A DNA stretch of 64,000 nucleotides. Source: Ruminiclostridium papyrosolvens C7 (lineage in GTDB: Bacteria > Bacillota > Clostridia > Acetivibrionales > DSM-1351). Location: assembly GCF_000421965.1 (NCBI RefSeq), contig NZ_ATAY01000033.1, positions 1 through 64,000 on the forward strand, given 5' to 3'. The notes beneath the pieces are model-generated. The model searched no databases and was not told the DNA's origin. It saw nothing but the letters and a program-made list of their open reading frames with translations. Positions within the stretch are counted from its first letter, which is position 1; each line of letters opens with the position of its first letter. The position numbers and the translations under genes were made by a program. Below, piece by piece: positions 53,132 through 62,017 of this stretch.

Positions 53132-53233
53132 TAAGAATTCCCTCCCATTTTAACAATGTCCTTATTTGCTTTCTAAAAAATAAGGCAAATTGGTGACACT
53201 ATTTACAACCGGTTGCTTGTGGACAAGCACGGG

Positions 53234-53286
53234 AAAAAAAAATGGCAGATACAGCTTACACTCATCGGTGCGCTGTACCTACCATT
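53234..53286 (-). terminator. Terminator of the PCP-reductase-like gene
   Basis: A 15-bp stem with two G-U pairs (53241-53255, 53272-53286) is followed by a run of nine U on the minus strand. Confidence 0.8.
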
Positions 53287-53298
53287 TAATTAATAAAA

Positions 53299-53601
53299 TT
53301 ATTCTTCATCTTCAGAATCAGTATTTTCTTCTTCTGATACTCCGCGTGTTTCTCCGCGGGTTGTTTTCATTGCCTCCAGTTTCGGGCCAAGCTTTTGTTT
53401 ATAACCCTTTGGAGCTTTTTCATAAAACATTTTCAAAAGTAAATCTTCAGTAACAACTTTGACTTTGTGCTCCACAACCCAACTCTCAATCTCACGTCTT
53501 ATGGTGGATCTGAAAATTGAAGGAACTGAAGACATTACTGCTTTATACATTTTTCTGCTGTTACCCTTCCAAGTAACATTGTCTAATGCTGAACCACTCA
53601 T
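53299..53601 (-). CDS. Small PCP_red-like helical protein
   Basis: The 100-aa protein has a core like the C-terminal domain of light-independent protochlorophyllide reductase: MYKAVMSSVPSIFRSTIRRE, then IESWVVEHKVKVVTEDLLLK. Stand-alone proteins of this type are found in many anaerobes that make no chlorophyll; their role is unknown. A disordered acidic tail (EEENTDSEDEE) ends it. GGAGGT precedes the ATG. The gene is monocistronic with a strong terminator. Confidence 0.55.
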   Translation of the reverse strand: MSGSALDNVTWKGNSRKMYKAVMSSVPSIFRSTIRREIESWVVEHKVKVVTEDLLLKMFYEKAPKGYKQKLGPKLEAMKTTRGETRGVSEEENTDSEDEE

Positions 53602-53684
53602 TACTACCTCCTACCCGCATAGCTGCAGCCATAAAAATAATACTATATACTATGGCAGATAATGAGTTTTGGTTCTAAATCAGC

Positions 53685-54674
53685 TTATAAAAGTCCCTTT
53701 ATAAGCTCAGCATGGCTCTTTGCAGACAAATATGACAATGGTACGTCGAATACTGTTTTTGCTCCGTAGCTGCCTTCACCGTTCATGCGTGCAGCAGCCC
53801 TCGCATATGCAACCAACACATTTGCAGTAAATTCAGGATTACTGTCCAGTTTGAGTGAAAATTCTATAATGTGATTGTTAACGGTATCTATACCGGTCTT
53901 ACCGCTTCTGAATACAAATCCGCCGTGTGGCATTCTGGAATGGTTACTTTTCAGTTCCTCTTCACTTACAAAATGAACTATTGTATCATAATCTGCGAAA
54001 TAATTTGGCATATTCTTTATATCAGCTTCGATTTTTGCCTTATCCACACCTTCCACTGCTACAACAAAACACTCTCTCAAATGCTTCTGTCTTGTGGACA
54101 GTTCAGGATTTTTTCCGTTTCTTACACTTTCAACCGCATCATCTATAGGAATAGTATACTGAATTGCATTCTTTACTCCGGTTACCCTTCTGATAGCATC
54201 AGAATGTCCCTGACTTACTCCTTTGCCCCAGAATGTGTAATCGTTGCCTTCGGGTAGAATTGCACCTGACAACATTCTTATCATTGAGAACAGCCCGGGA
54301 TCCCATCCTACGGATATAACAGCGGTTTTATTTGCAGCCGCAGCAGCTTTATTTACTTTTTCAAAATACTCAGGAATTTTTGCATGTGTATCAAAGCTGT
54401 CAACAATATTGAACATAGCAGCAAATTCAGGCCCTTGTTCAGGAAGGTCTGTTGCAGAACCTCCGCAAAGAATCATTACATCTATATCATTTTTATACTT
54501 TTCAGCGTCTTTTATCTCTACTACCTTGACTCCGGGAGTCTTTAAAACTACACTTTCAGGATTTCTTCTGGTGAATACGGCAACAAGTTCAGTATCACTA
54601 TTCTGTCTGATTGCTGCCTCAACGCCCTTTCCAATATTTCCATATCCTACAATACCTATTCTTACCTTGTTCAT
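53685..54674 (-). CDS. ddh: meso-Diaminopimelate D-dehydrogenase
   Basis: The 329-aa NADPH-dependent enzyme turns L-2-amino-6-oxopimelate into meso-diaminopimelate in one step, feeding lysine and peptidoglycan. The N-terminal Rossmann motif is VRIGIVGYGNIGKGVEAAI; substrate and catalytic region includes CGGSATDLPEQGP, SVGWDPGLFSMIRML, GVSQGHSDAIRRV and the late SRMPHGGFV segment, all typical of Ddh. It lies 36 bp after lysA on the same strand and is the last gene of the TrmB-lysA-ddh operon. A weak stem-loop overlaps the stop. Confidence 0.93.
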   Translation of the reverse strand: MNKVRIGIVGYGNIGKGVEAAIRQNSDTELVAVFTRRNPESVVLKTPGVKVVEIKDAEKYKNDIDVMILCGGSATDLPEQGPEFAAMFNIVDSFDTHAKIPEYFEKVNKAAAAANKTAVISVGWDPGLFSMIRMLSGAILPEGNDYTFWGKGVSQGHSDAIRRVTGVKNAIQYTIPIDDAVESVRNGKNPELSTRQKHLRECFVVAVEGVDKAKIEADIKNMPNYFADYDTIVHFVSEEELKSNHSRMPHGGFVFRSGKTGIDTVNNHIIEFSLKLDSNPEFTANVLVAYARAAARMNGEGSYGAKTVFDVPLSYLSAKSHAELIKGLL

Positions 54675-54710
54675 TATTATCCTCTTTTCCGTTATGGTTT
54701 GTAATTTTTA

Positions 54711-55961
54711 TTATATATTGAAGTTTGCTATAAGGTCTTCAAAAGTATCCCTGCGTCTTATCAGCACAGGCTCACCGTCTTCCTTGATAAGTACTTCTGC
54801 AGGTCTTAGCCTCATATTGTAGTTTGAACTCATTGCAAAACCATAGGCACCCGCATCCATTATTCCAAGTATATCTCCTTCTTTTATATCAGGAAGTTCT
54901 CTATTTTTTGCAATAATGTCACCGCTCTCGCAGATATTACCTACTACGGTTACCTTTTCCACTTCACTATCATTTAAAGGTTTTCCGTTTCTATACACTT
55001 CTATATCATGGTGTGAATCGTACATAACAGGTCTTGCCAGTACATTGAATCCAATGTCAGTACCAACATACTTGTTTCCATAATTGGCCTTTGTGGCATA
55101 AACATTACCCAGAATCACTCCGCTTTCAGCAACAATATAACGGCCAGGCTCAGTTTTAAATAATATTTTCTTTCCATATTTGTCAGTCCATTGCTCAAGA
55201 ACCTGTGTAAGTTTTTCCTTAAAGCTTGCCAAATCAAGTGGTTCCTGGCCTTCCTGCTTTTTATACGGAATTCCGAAACCTCCGCCCATATCAACGAAAT
55301 CTATGTCTTCAAATTGTTCTGCTACAGTAAGTAAGGATTTTACACCTTCAATGTAGGAATCGCCTTCCATAAATAATGAACCTATGTGCTGGTTTACACC
55401 ACATATTTTCATATTGTACTTTTGGGCAATTGCCTTTACCTTATCTACACAGTCAATGTTTACTCCGAACTTTGTTTTCTTTCCGGCTGTTACAACCTTT
55501 TCGTGGTGTCCTGCTCCAACTCCCGGATTAAACCTTACAGCAGCCTTTCCTCCCGGATTGATTTTACCGAGCATTTCAAGCTGTGAAAGTGAATCCACAC
55601 TTACCAGCACACCATTGTCAACTGCATACTTTAATTCTGATTCCGATACGTTGTTAGGCACAAAAAACAGATTTTCAGGCTTAAACCCTGCGTGAAGCAA
55701 AAGCTGGATTTCTCCTGCAGACATGGCGTCAGCTCTGAGTCCTTCTTCCTTGACGATTTTCAGAATAGTAAGGTTTGAATTTGCTTTTATGGAGTAGTTT
55801 GGAATAAAGTTTTTGTAATCCACAAGATTCTTCATATCTCTGCATTTTTGTCTCAATATTTTTTCATTGTAGACATACAAGGGACTCCCATATTCCTTTA
55901 TTAGTTTTTCTGGATTTGAGTTTCCGAAAAAATTTGTTTTGGTTGAATAGTATTCTGTCAT
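54711..55961 (-). CDS. lysA: Diaminopimelate decarboxylase
   Basis: The 416-aa fold-III PLP enzyme turns meso-diaminopimelate into L-lysine. It has the PLP Lys in NYSIKANSN, the phosphate loop DMGGGFGIPY, the EPGRYIVAESG motif, the catalytic Cys of GNICESGD and MDAGAYGFAMSSNYN. These fit true LysA better than the cluster copy at 27195. The start is ATG 55961, 7 nt from GAGAGGTG; a GTG three codons earlier lies too close. Co-location with ddh gives the last two lysine steps in one operon, under a TrmB-like regulator. Confidence 0.92.
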   Translation of the reverse strand: MTEYYSTKTNFFGNSNPEKLIKEYGSPLYVYNEKILRQKCRDMKNLVDYKNFIPNYSIKANSNLTILKIVKEEGLRADAMSAGEIQLLLHAGFKPENLFFVPNNVSESELKYAVDNGVLVSVDSLSQLEMLGKINPGGKAAVRFNPGVGAGHHEKVVTAGKKTKFGVNIDCVDKVKAIAQKYNMKICGVNQHIGSLFMEGDSYIEGVKSLLTVAEQFEDIDFVDMGGGFGIPYKKQEGQEPLDLASFKEKLTQVLEQWTDKYGKKILFKTEPGRYIVAESGVILGNVYATKANYGNKYVGTDIGFNVLARPVMYDSHHDIEVYRNGKPLNDSEVEKVTVVGNICESGDIIAKNRELPDIKEGDILGIMDAGAYGFAMSSNYNMRLRPAEVLIKEDGEPVLIRRRDTFEDLIANFNI

Positions 55962-56026
55962 AATGTACACCTCTCTTAATTTAATTTGTAATATTTATAA
56001 ACCTCTTTTGTTATATAGGTTCTATT

Positions 56027-56728
56027 TCAATTCTGATTATTTTCAATATTTATCAGTTTGATTTCGTTAGTTAAAGAATCTTTAATAACATCAACCATAT
56101 TTTGATTCATTGAAAATAATCCTGTAGCATCAAATTCACTTAAATGGCCTGTCAGTACATTTGAGGAATCTGTAATAAGCCTGACACTTCCGGGCTTCTT
56201 GGGGGACATATAACACGTAAAGCCTTCCATACCGGTACAATCAGAGGTTATCAGAACTACTTTGAGTCCTCTCTCCTTTGCACAGATAAGTTCATTGTGA
56301 ACAAGCTCCAGCTGGTTTCTGGCTATAGATATATATATTCTGTATTGAGCTTCATTTATCAGGTTTTTCATCTTATTAACTATCTGCTGGGTTCCGTTAA
56401 TGGTTACAAAGGTATCCCTAGGAATATTGACCTTTGGAATCTCCTCTATTACCTTTATAATCTGTGAAAACCTTCTTTTGAGATTTTCTACAAGCTCATT
56501 AACAGGTACCGCACCATATTGAGCCGTTTCACTGCTTATTTTGTAAGCACCGCCCTTGTCGCACAAGCCGGCAAGGCCAAGATACGCATTTGACCGTGGA
56601 ATCCCTGTGAGCTTGGATGCTTCATATCCTGTGAGCTCACCTTCCCTGCAGAGAGTAACATACAAAACAGACTCATGTCTGGTGAAACCCGCCTGCATTA
56701 AAGCGTCTATAATATCCACCTTCAACAT
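56027..56728 (-). CDS. TrmB-family regulator of the lysine operon
   Basis: The 233-aa regulator has an N-terminal TrmB winged helix (QAGFTRHESVLYVTLCREGE, LTGYEASKLTGIPRSNAY) and a C-terminal phospholipase-D-like effector region (YRIYISIARNQLELVHNELI, KVVLITSDC). No sugar-binding TrmB domain is fused. Its own promoter overlaps a strong inverted repeat, so autoregulation is likely. lysA follows after 65 bp. Lysine or diaminopimelate may be the effector, which is inference. The exact start is uncertain: ATG 56728 abuts GAAGAGAG, and the GTG three codons on is better spaced. Confidence 0.82.
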   Translation of the reverse strand: MLKVDIIDALMQAGFTRHESVLYVTLCREGELTGYEASKLTGIPRSNAYLGLAGLCDKGGAYKISSETAQYGAVPVNELVENLKRRFSQIIKVIEEIPKVNIPRDTFVTINGTQQIVNKMKNLINEAQYRIYISIARNQLELVHNELICAKERGLKVVLITSDCTGMEGFTCYMSPKKPGSVRLITDSSNVLTGHLSEFDATGLFSMNQNMVDVIKDSLTNEIKLINIENNQN

Positions 56729-56744
56729 CTCTCTTCATAAAAAA

Positions 56745-56793
56745 TAGTGGTTCTATATAAAACCACTATATATTATTTCTAGTTTTTTGTCAA
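56745..56793 (-). promoter_or_regulatory. TrmB promoter with overlapping inverted-repeat operator
   Basis: On the minus strand TTGACA (56793-56788) and TATAGT (56770-56765) are 17 bp apart. An inverted repeat, TAGTGGTT-N8-AACCACTA (56745-56768), overlaps the -10 box and start point. It would suit repression by the TrmB protein encoded next. Confidence 0.7.
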
Positions 56794-56800
56794 CGGATAC

Positions 56801-58057
56801 CTATATATTAAACTTTTCTTCCAGAATCTCTAAATCCTCTGGAGACGGCTCTATATCACCATAACGTACAGCATTATAGTTGTCAGACATTAAACTATTA
56901 AGCGACCTTTCAGAAGGTACTTCGGCGGAAGCACCTCTTGATATCTCGTCTGCGGTTGAAGATTTTTTTATGGTAATTCCAATTTGCATTGATTTATCAA
57001 CAAAGTTTCTGAACAGTCTTCTTAGTTTAGCTTTCCCATCAGGTAATTTGTTATAAGGTACTTCCCTGCTGAATAGTCCCCTTGCCCTGTTAAGGAATTT
57101 GTCAGTGATTTTCTTTATATTTTTACCGTAAAGACTCTGCTTTTCATCAATGAGTCCGTTCTCGTTTACTATTATGGCTGCTGCTTCTCTGTTTGCAAGC
57201 CATCTAGCGATATTACGTATAAGCTTGATTATCAATTTTGTTATAGTGTACAGAAGATAAACCGTAAAAGCTGCTATCAGTATTATAGCTAATACATCAA
57301 GGACTACCTTTAGTATTTGTTCAAACAGGCTTGAGGTTGGTTTTACTCCGGGGAATTGTTGCATTTGGCTTTCTTCTGCGTGAGTTGCTCCGGGACTTAG
57401 CAGCATACCTAAAAACTTAAATATTTTTCCGATTAAGCTCAATACAAATTTATAAATTTCAGATACACGTCCCAAAGTACCCATTAATATAAGTACCAAA
57501 AGTATTACTCCACCAAATATCCGGTTATTCTTTCGTTGGGTTCTGCTTATGTCCATGGTGGCTTTTCCAAAGCTTCTGGAGTCATCTACCTGCCTTACTA
57601 TCAGAAGTATAACGGCTGAGATAACTGAAATGCATATAGCTGCATTTCCATATCGTACACTGTCGCTCATAGCAGCCACTTTGTTCATTACCCCGTATAT
57701 GACATTTATGATAAGTGCAAATACTGCGCTCTGCATAGAGAAATCGCTTTCTTTTTTTAAGCTGTACCAAATACTGATAAAAACAACCATGCACATTATG
57801 GTAACAACAAGTCTGCCAAGGACAGTCCCTGCCCCGACAACTCCGATAAAGATTGATACAGCCAACGAGACGGGATTATACAAATAGGCTTTTATATTTA
57901 AGCTGCATATCAGTGATGCCAGAAAGGCAAGCGCCACCATTAGAACTGATAAAACAAGGGCAGTATCTGCAGGAAGTACAAGCTGCATAATAAAAAAATT
58001 AAAGGGCAACCAGGCTAAACCCTGCAATACATTAGTGAGCAGCAACAATTTTGACAT
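56801..58057 (-). CDS. Multi-pass membrane protein with DUF4129-like C-terminus
   Basis: The 418-aa protein has about seven N-terminal membrane helices, a Gly/Pro stretch, one more helix pair near 255-290, and a cytosolic C-terminal part with LRRLFRNFVDKSMQIGI, STADEISRGA and NAVRYGDIEPSPEDL, as in DUF4129 proteins. It is encoded right after a DUF58 protein and a MoxR ATPase; this trio usually comes with a transglutaminase-like protein, which is not within the window. The group is thought to assist assembly or export of surface components, but the role is unproven. It overlaps the DUF58 gene by one base. Confidence 0.75.
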   Translation of the reverse strand: MSKLLLLTNVLQGLAWLPFNFFIMQLVLPADTALVLSVLMVALAFLASLICSLNIKAYLYNPVSLAVSIFIGVVGAGTVLGRLVVTIMCMVVFISIWYSLKKESDFSMQSAVFALIINVIYGVMNKVAAMSDSVRYGNAAICISVISAVILLIVRQVDDSRSFGKATMDISRTQRKNNRIFGGVILLVLILMGTLGRVSEIYKFVLSLIGKIFKFLGMLLSPGATHAEESQMQQFPGVKPTSSLFEQILKVVLDVLAIILIAAFTVYLLYTITKLIIKLIRNIARWLANREAAAIIVNENGLIDEKQSLYGKNIKKITDKFLNRARGLFSREVPYNKLPDGKAKLRRLFRNFVDKSMQIGITIKKSSTADEISRGASAEVPSERSLNSLMSDNYNAVRYGDIEPSPEDLEILEEKFNI

Positions 58058-59139
58058 TATTCCACCTCACTTTCAGTAATAATCCAAGTCTCAACATCAT
58101 GACCGGAACGTTTCAATTCATGAACCTGTTCCTGAATTTTTTCATCATTGTAAAGAGAAACAATAAGTATATCTGTATCCTTTGGAATACTGTTTTTTAT
58201 GTTTTTTATCATTGTATAAAAGGATACCACTCTGTGGAGTTGCAGTTTGGCCATGGCCTCAAAAATAGTAAAAAGCTGAATCTTACTGCAACGAGAAGGA
58301 ATATTGACAATTTCTTTTTGGTCTCTGAAGTGTCCGTTACAGCAAAACCCTGTAGATATACCCTGTTTGATTGTCTTATCTACAATTGAAGCACAGAAGT
58401 GAATCCCCAATTCTATTTTTTCACATTCCTTCTCATTTGGATAATTATCCTGACTGCTGCTGGAATCAATATTAAATAGAATTAATAGCTTTGTGTCTGC
58501 CGAATAGTCATATTTATATACCTGAAGTGAATTGGTTCTTGCCGTTGACTTCCAGTTGATGGACGAAACAGGATCTCCTGCCTGATACTCCCTCACTCCA
58601 GCTACAAGGAACGGGTCTGGGTTTATGAACCTCCTTACAACCGCATCCCCTTGGAGAGAACGGTAGCAGTCCACCATCCTGTTTTCAGAAAGAGGACTTG
58701 GATAGACAAGAAGTCTGACCTCATTGTCATATGATAATATTTTTGTAACAAAGCCCAGAATGTCACCTGCAGTTAACGTCACATTCCCAACGTTGTACTC
58801 CCCTCTTTTCAGGCAAGTGACCGTATGGGTTCTTTTCAGGCGATAAAAAGGCATTATGGAAAAAACACTTCTGTGATATCCTCCCTGAGAAACCTGCATA
58901 TTTTTAATAGCATTGAACTCAAGGTTTGGGCTTATCCTTGATTCTGCTTTCATCCATGCAATGGGCAGAAAACTATTGTTTTCTATGTCCTCAATCATTG
59001 ATATTTTATCGCCCTCAAATACGGAGGTTTCCGAAATAGTTCTGCGGTAAACAACTCCTTTAAGCAAAAAGCGCTTGAAAAGGATAGTTTCAATGAGAAT
59101 CAGCAGCGGCAGAGCAAGTGCAATCTGCAAAAATAACAT
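58057..59139 (-). CDS. DUF58 (von Willebrand-like) protein
   Basis: The 360-aa protein has an N-terminal hydrophobic anchor (LFLQIALALPLLILIETILF), a beta-rich middle, and the DUF58 core REYQAGDPVSSINWKSTART (about 187-206), followed by a vWA-like LLILFNIDSSSSQ with a MIDAS-type pattern. DUF58 proteins work with MoxR ATPases as chaperone-like partners. It is joined at both ends: 8 bp after the MoxR stop and overlapping the next membrane protein gene. Confidence 0.88.
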   Translation of the reverse strand: MLFLQIALALPLLILIETILFKRFLLKGVVYRRTISETSVFEGDKISMIEDIENNSFLPIAWMKAESRISPNLEFNAIKNMQVSQGGYHRSVFSIMPFYRLKRTHTVTCLKRGEYNVGNVTLTAGDILGFVTKILSYDNEVRLLVYPSPLSENRMVDCYRSLQGDAVVRRFINPDPFLVAGVREYQAGDPVSSINWKSTARTNSLQVYKYDYSADTKLLILFNIDSSSSQDNYPNEKECEKIELGIHFCASIVDKTIKQGISTGFCCNGHFRDQKEIVNIPSRCSKIQLFTIFEAMAKLQLHRVVSFYTMIKNIKNSIPKDTDILIVSLYNDEKIQEQVHELKRSGHDVETWIITESEVE

Positions 59140-59147
59140 ACTTCCTC

Positions 59148-60092
59148 CTATTCAAGCGGAACCGCTGTCTGTTCTAATATATTATTGATAATTTTCTCAC
59201 CTGGGTTGCTATTGTCAGCTGTAAGGCCTTTTGGTATTATTCTGTGTGCAAGAACAGGAGCTGCCATTGCTTTAATATCATCGGGTGTAACATATGTACG
59301 GTTTTTAAGCAGCGCGCGAACCTGTGAGGCTTTCATAAGAGACAAAGTACCTCTTGGGCTGACACCCAGATGAACCCCTGAATGTTTTCTTGTTGCTTCT
59401 GCAATATTTATTATGTACTCCATTATATCCTCTGAAACTTTTACTTTTGAGTATATCTCCGACGCCTCACATATTTCAGCAGCGGTTACAACTGCCTTTA
59501 ACTCTGCAAGAGGGTTGTTTTCCTTGAACCTTTTGAGAATATCTATAGAAGACTTGGTATCGGGATATCCCATTGAGGTTTTAATCAAAAACCTGTCCAA
59601 CTGGGCTTCAGGCAGTGGAAATGTGCCCTGAATTTCTACGGGATTCTGAGTAGCTATAACGAAAAACGGAGCAGCAAGTTTTCTGGTTTCACCGTCTATT
59701 GTCACCTGTTTTTCCTCCATACATTCCAGCATAGAGGACTGAGTACGGGGAGTGGCACGATTTATCTCATCAGCAAGCACAATATTGGAGAATACCGGGC
59801 CCGGCCTGAAAGTAAAATTACTTTCTTTCTGGCTGTAAAAATTTATACCTGTAACATCTGAAGGCAGCAAATCAGGTGTGAACTGTATACGTCTGAAGCT
59901 GCAATCAAGGGAGGCAGCTATTGTTCTTGCAAAAACTGTTTTACCTGTTCCGGGAACATCCTCTAAAAGCATATGCCCTCCCGTAATTATGCAAATTAAC
60001 GACAAATCTATTATTTCTTCTTTACCTACGATTACCTTTGAAACATTTTCTTTTATTTTATGTACGATTAGTCCAATATCTCCAAGCTCCAT
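59148..60092 (-). CDS. MoxR-family AAA+ ATPase
   Basis: The 314-aa ATPase has Walker A in LEDVPGTGKTVFARTIA (about 38-54), Walker B in IVLADEINRATPRTQ, sensor 1 in FFVIATQNPVEIQG, and an Arg finger in EAQLDRFLIK. MoxR ATPases act as chaperones in complex assembly, usually with DUF58/vWA partners, encoded here directly after it. No membrane segment is seen. It is first in the three-gene operon. Confidence 0.93.
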   Translation of the reverse strand: MELGDIGLIVHKIKENVSKVIVGKEEIIDLSLICIITGGHMLLEDVPGTGKTVFARTIAASLDCSFRRIQFTPDLLPSDVTGINFYSQKESNFTFRPGPVFSNIVLADEINRATPRTQSSMLECMEEKQVTIDGETRKLAAPFFVIATQNPVEIQGTFPLPEAQLDRFLIKTSMGYPDTKSSIDILKRFKENNPLAELKAVVTAAEICEASEIYSKVKVSEDIMEYIINIAEATRKHSGVHLGVSPRGTLSLMKASQVRALLKNRTYVTPDDIKAMAAPVLAHRIIPKGLTADNSNPGEKIINNILEQTAVPLE

Positions 60093-60156
60093 ATATTTTA
60101 ACCACCTTTTCTAGATTTTCACATAATTATATCACATCTTATAATGTGGTTACATA

Positions 60157-60531
60157 TTATAAGGCTTTGTTTCCCTTTTTCCCTTTGCCTTTCCCAAATA
60201 TCTCATATAAACCCATTAAAAGAAGGAATATTCCAAAAATATGTTTTAAAGTGGCCCCGTTCATTGAAAGTGCAAGCGTAGACCCCAGCACTGCTCCCCC
60301 AAGTCCCGAAATTACTATTGGTATACCCATCCTGAAGTTGACATTTTTATTTTTTATATGTATTACAAGTGCAACAATAGCTGTTGGAATAAAAAAAAGC
60401 AGGTTTACACTTTGTGCTATGTGCTGCTCTGGTTTAACGAAAATTACAAGAGCAGGTATAAGGATAGCTCCCCCGCCTATACCCATACCGCTTATTATTC
60501 CTGCTGCAAGACCTATTAAGATAACTATCAT
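60157..60531 (-). CDS. Half-size TauE/SafE permease 2
   Basis: The 124-aa membrane protein has four helices and the TauE/SafE motif IGLAAGIISGMGIGGGAILI at its start. Full-size members (about 250 aa) contain two such halves and export sulfite, sulfoacetate or similar anions. Here the halves are separate genes, 26 bp apart. The start at 60531 is set by GGAGGGTG; the longest frame runs back into the upstream gene. It probably forms a heterodimer with its neighbour. Confidence 0.82.
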   Translation of the reverse strand: MIVILIGLAAGIISGMGIGGGAILIPALVIFVKPEQHIAQSVNLLFFIPTAIVALVIHIKNKNVNFRMGIPIVISGLGGAVLGSTLALSMNGATLKHIFGIFLLLMGLYEIFGKGKGKKGNKAL

Positions 60532-60557
60532 AGCACCCTCCGATTTATATATTAATC

Positions 60558-60929
60558 CTAAAAAATCATTCTTATTGCCGCAAGTATCATAAATATTCCG
60601 AATATCTTGCGAAGAATATTTGACGGGCATTTATTCAGAAGAAAAGCCCCTATAGCACCTCCCACAACACCTCCCACCATTGCCTTCCATGTTATGTTCC
60701 AATCTACATAATTTTGAGACAAATAGAAATAGGCACTCACAAGTGTCAGTGGCAGAATAATAAGCAGTGCTGTAGCATGAGCCTTGTGTTCGTCGGCATC
60801 CAGCAGGAATACCATTGCAGGAACAGCTATTGTTCCCCCTCCCGACCCAAAAAGGCCGTTAGCGACTCCCGCTGCTATGCCTATCAGGATGTATTTCAGA
60901 TATCTTGCGGTTCTGCCTGAGAACGCCAT
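60558..60929 (-). CDS. Half-size TauE/SafE permease 1
   Basis: The 123-aa four-helix protein has the same motif (GIAAGVANGLFGSGGGTIAV) followed by PAMVFLLDADEHKAHATALL. With the next gene it makes up one full-size TauE/SafE unit. A GGAGG site lies before the ATG. Substrate is unknown: sulfur-containing anions are the family's usual cargo. Confidence 0.82.
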   Translation of the reverse strand: MAFSGRTARYLKYILIGIAAGVANGLFGSGGGTIAVPAMVFLLDADEHKAHATALLIILPLTLVSAYFYLSQNYVDWNITWKAMVGGVVGGAIGAFLLNKCPSNILRKIFGIFMILAAIRMIF

Positions 60930-61067
60930 TTAATAACCTCCGAAATAATTACTTCTTAATGTTATTGTTTTATAATATATTTGATTATAAACTGGTAAAA
61001 ATTTGTTAATTAGATATTCCCCATGTTAAACCTATGATAAAATAAAATAATGGGAGGAGCCTTACAT

Positions 61068-61574
61068 ATGACAAAATATCAGCCATACATAATGCGGTCA
61101 CTTATTTCTCTTTTATTGTTGTTTTCATTTATTTTTATTTATCCTGTTAATGTTGAATCTACAACTGCCGGTAAGAATGTCTCCAAGAAAGAACTGGTTC
61201 TTGTGAAGGACTATACCAAGAACTTCTTCATAGATATGAAATATGCCACCTGTAACAATTTTACCGGCAAAACCCTTTATCCGTCTCCCACCTGCGTTCT
61301 TACCAAAGGTACTCTTGATAAACTTATCAAGGCAAACAACCTTGTTATGAAACAGGGTTACAAAATAAAAATCTGGGATGCATACCGTCCTCTTTCTGTT
61401 CAGAAAATCATGTGTGATGCCACACCTGATAAGAAATACGTGGCAAACCCCTATGGCACCGGTTCAAAACACAACAGAGGTGCTGCTGTTGATGTCACAC
61501 TGGTAGACAGTAATGGAAAGGAGCTGAAAATGCCGACAGGCTTTGATAATTTCACCGAGAAGGCTTCTCCCTGA
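61068..61574 (+). pseudogene. Truncated VanX-type D-Ala-D-Ala dipeptidase
   Basis: A signal-anchor (SLISLLLLFSFIFIYPVNV) is followed by the M15D dipeptidase core: DYTKNFFIDMKYATCNNFTG, IWDAYRPLSVQKIM (conserved Arg), and SKHNRGAAVDVTLVDSNGKE with zinc-binding His and Asp. The frame ends at FTEKASP, where full-length members continue for about 40-60 residues with the catalytic Glu and the last zinc His (E-x-W-H). The end is missing here, so the enzyme should be inactive. ATG 61068 has GGAGGA 9 nt upstream. The next, out-of-frame, segment belongs to a different enzyme, so this looks like a deletion scar. Confidence 0.7.
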
Positions 61575-61938
61575 AACCGGACTAAATATTTATAAATATG
61601 ACTCAAAGGATGTATGGGTGGACGATCCGGGGTCAAAATATTATAATACACAACAACGTGAGCCTGTTAAAGGAAGATGGAAATCTTCTGAAAACTTCAG
61701 CAAAGTTAAGAATGGTGTCTATGATATATTTATTAATATTGAGTACAATTATGCAAGAGTTAAAAATAAAGGTAGTGCGATATTTTTTCATATAGCTAAT
61801 CCGACAGTCTCTATAAAATACACAAACGGCTGTGTTTCAGCAGACAGACAAAATCTGTTAGAAATCGTAAAATGGTTGGACAAGGATAAAAGTCCCATGA
61901 TACTGCAAGGGCCTTTGTACGAGATAGCCAAATATTAG
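61543..61938 (+). pseudogene. Truncated YkuD-like L,D-transpeptidase (3' part)
   Basis: The 131-aa frame has the second half of an ErfK/YkuD-type peptidoglycan transpeptidase: IYKYDSKDVWVDDPGSKYYN, FINIEYNYARVKNKGSAIFF with a catalytic-region His (FHIANP), and the nucleophile Cys in YTNGCVSADRQN. The N-terminal half, with signal peptide and first strands, is absent, and no ribosome site precedes the apparent TTG start. The meaningful similarity begins at about 61580, just where the dipeptidase frame ends. Confidence 0.65.
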
Positions 61939-62017
61939 GTTGAATAATACTATAATTAATTTTATAATTTATGTAGCTGTGACAGGCTATAAAACTATAT
62001 TTCAAGAGGTATAATTT

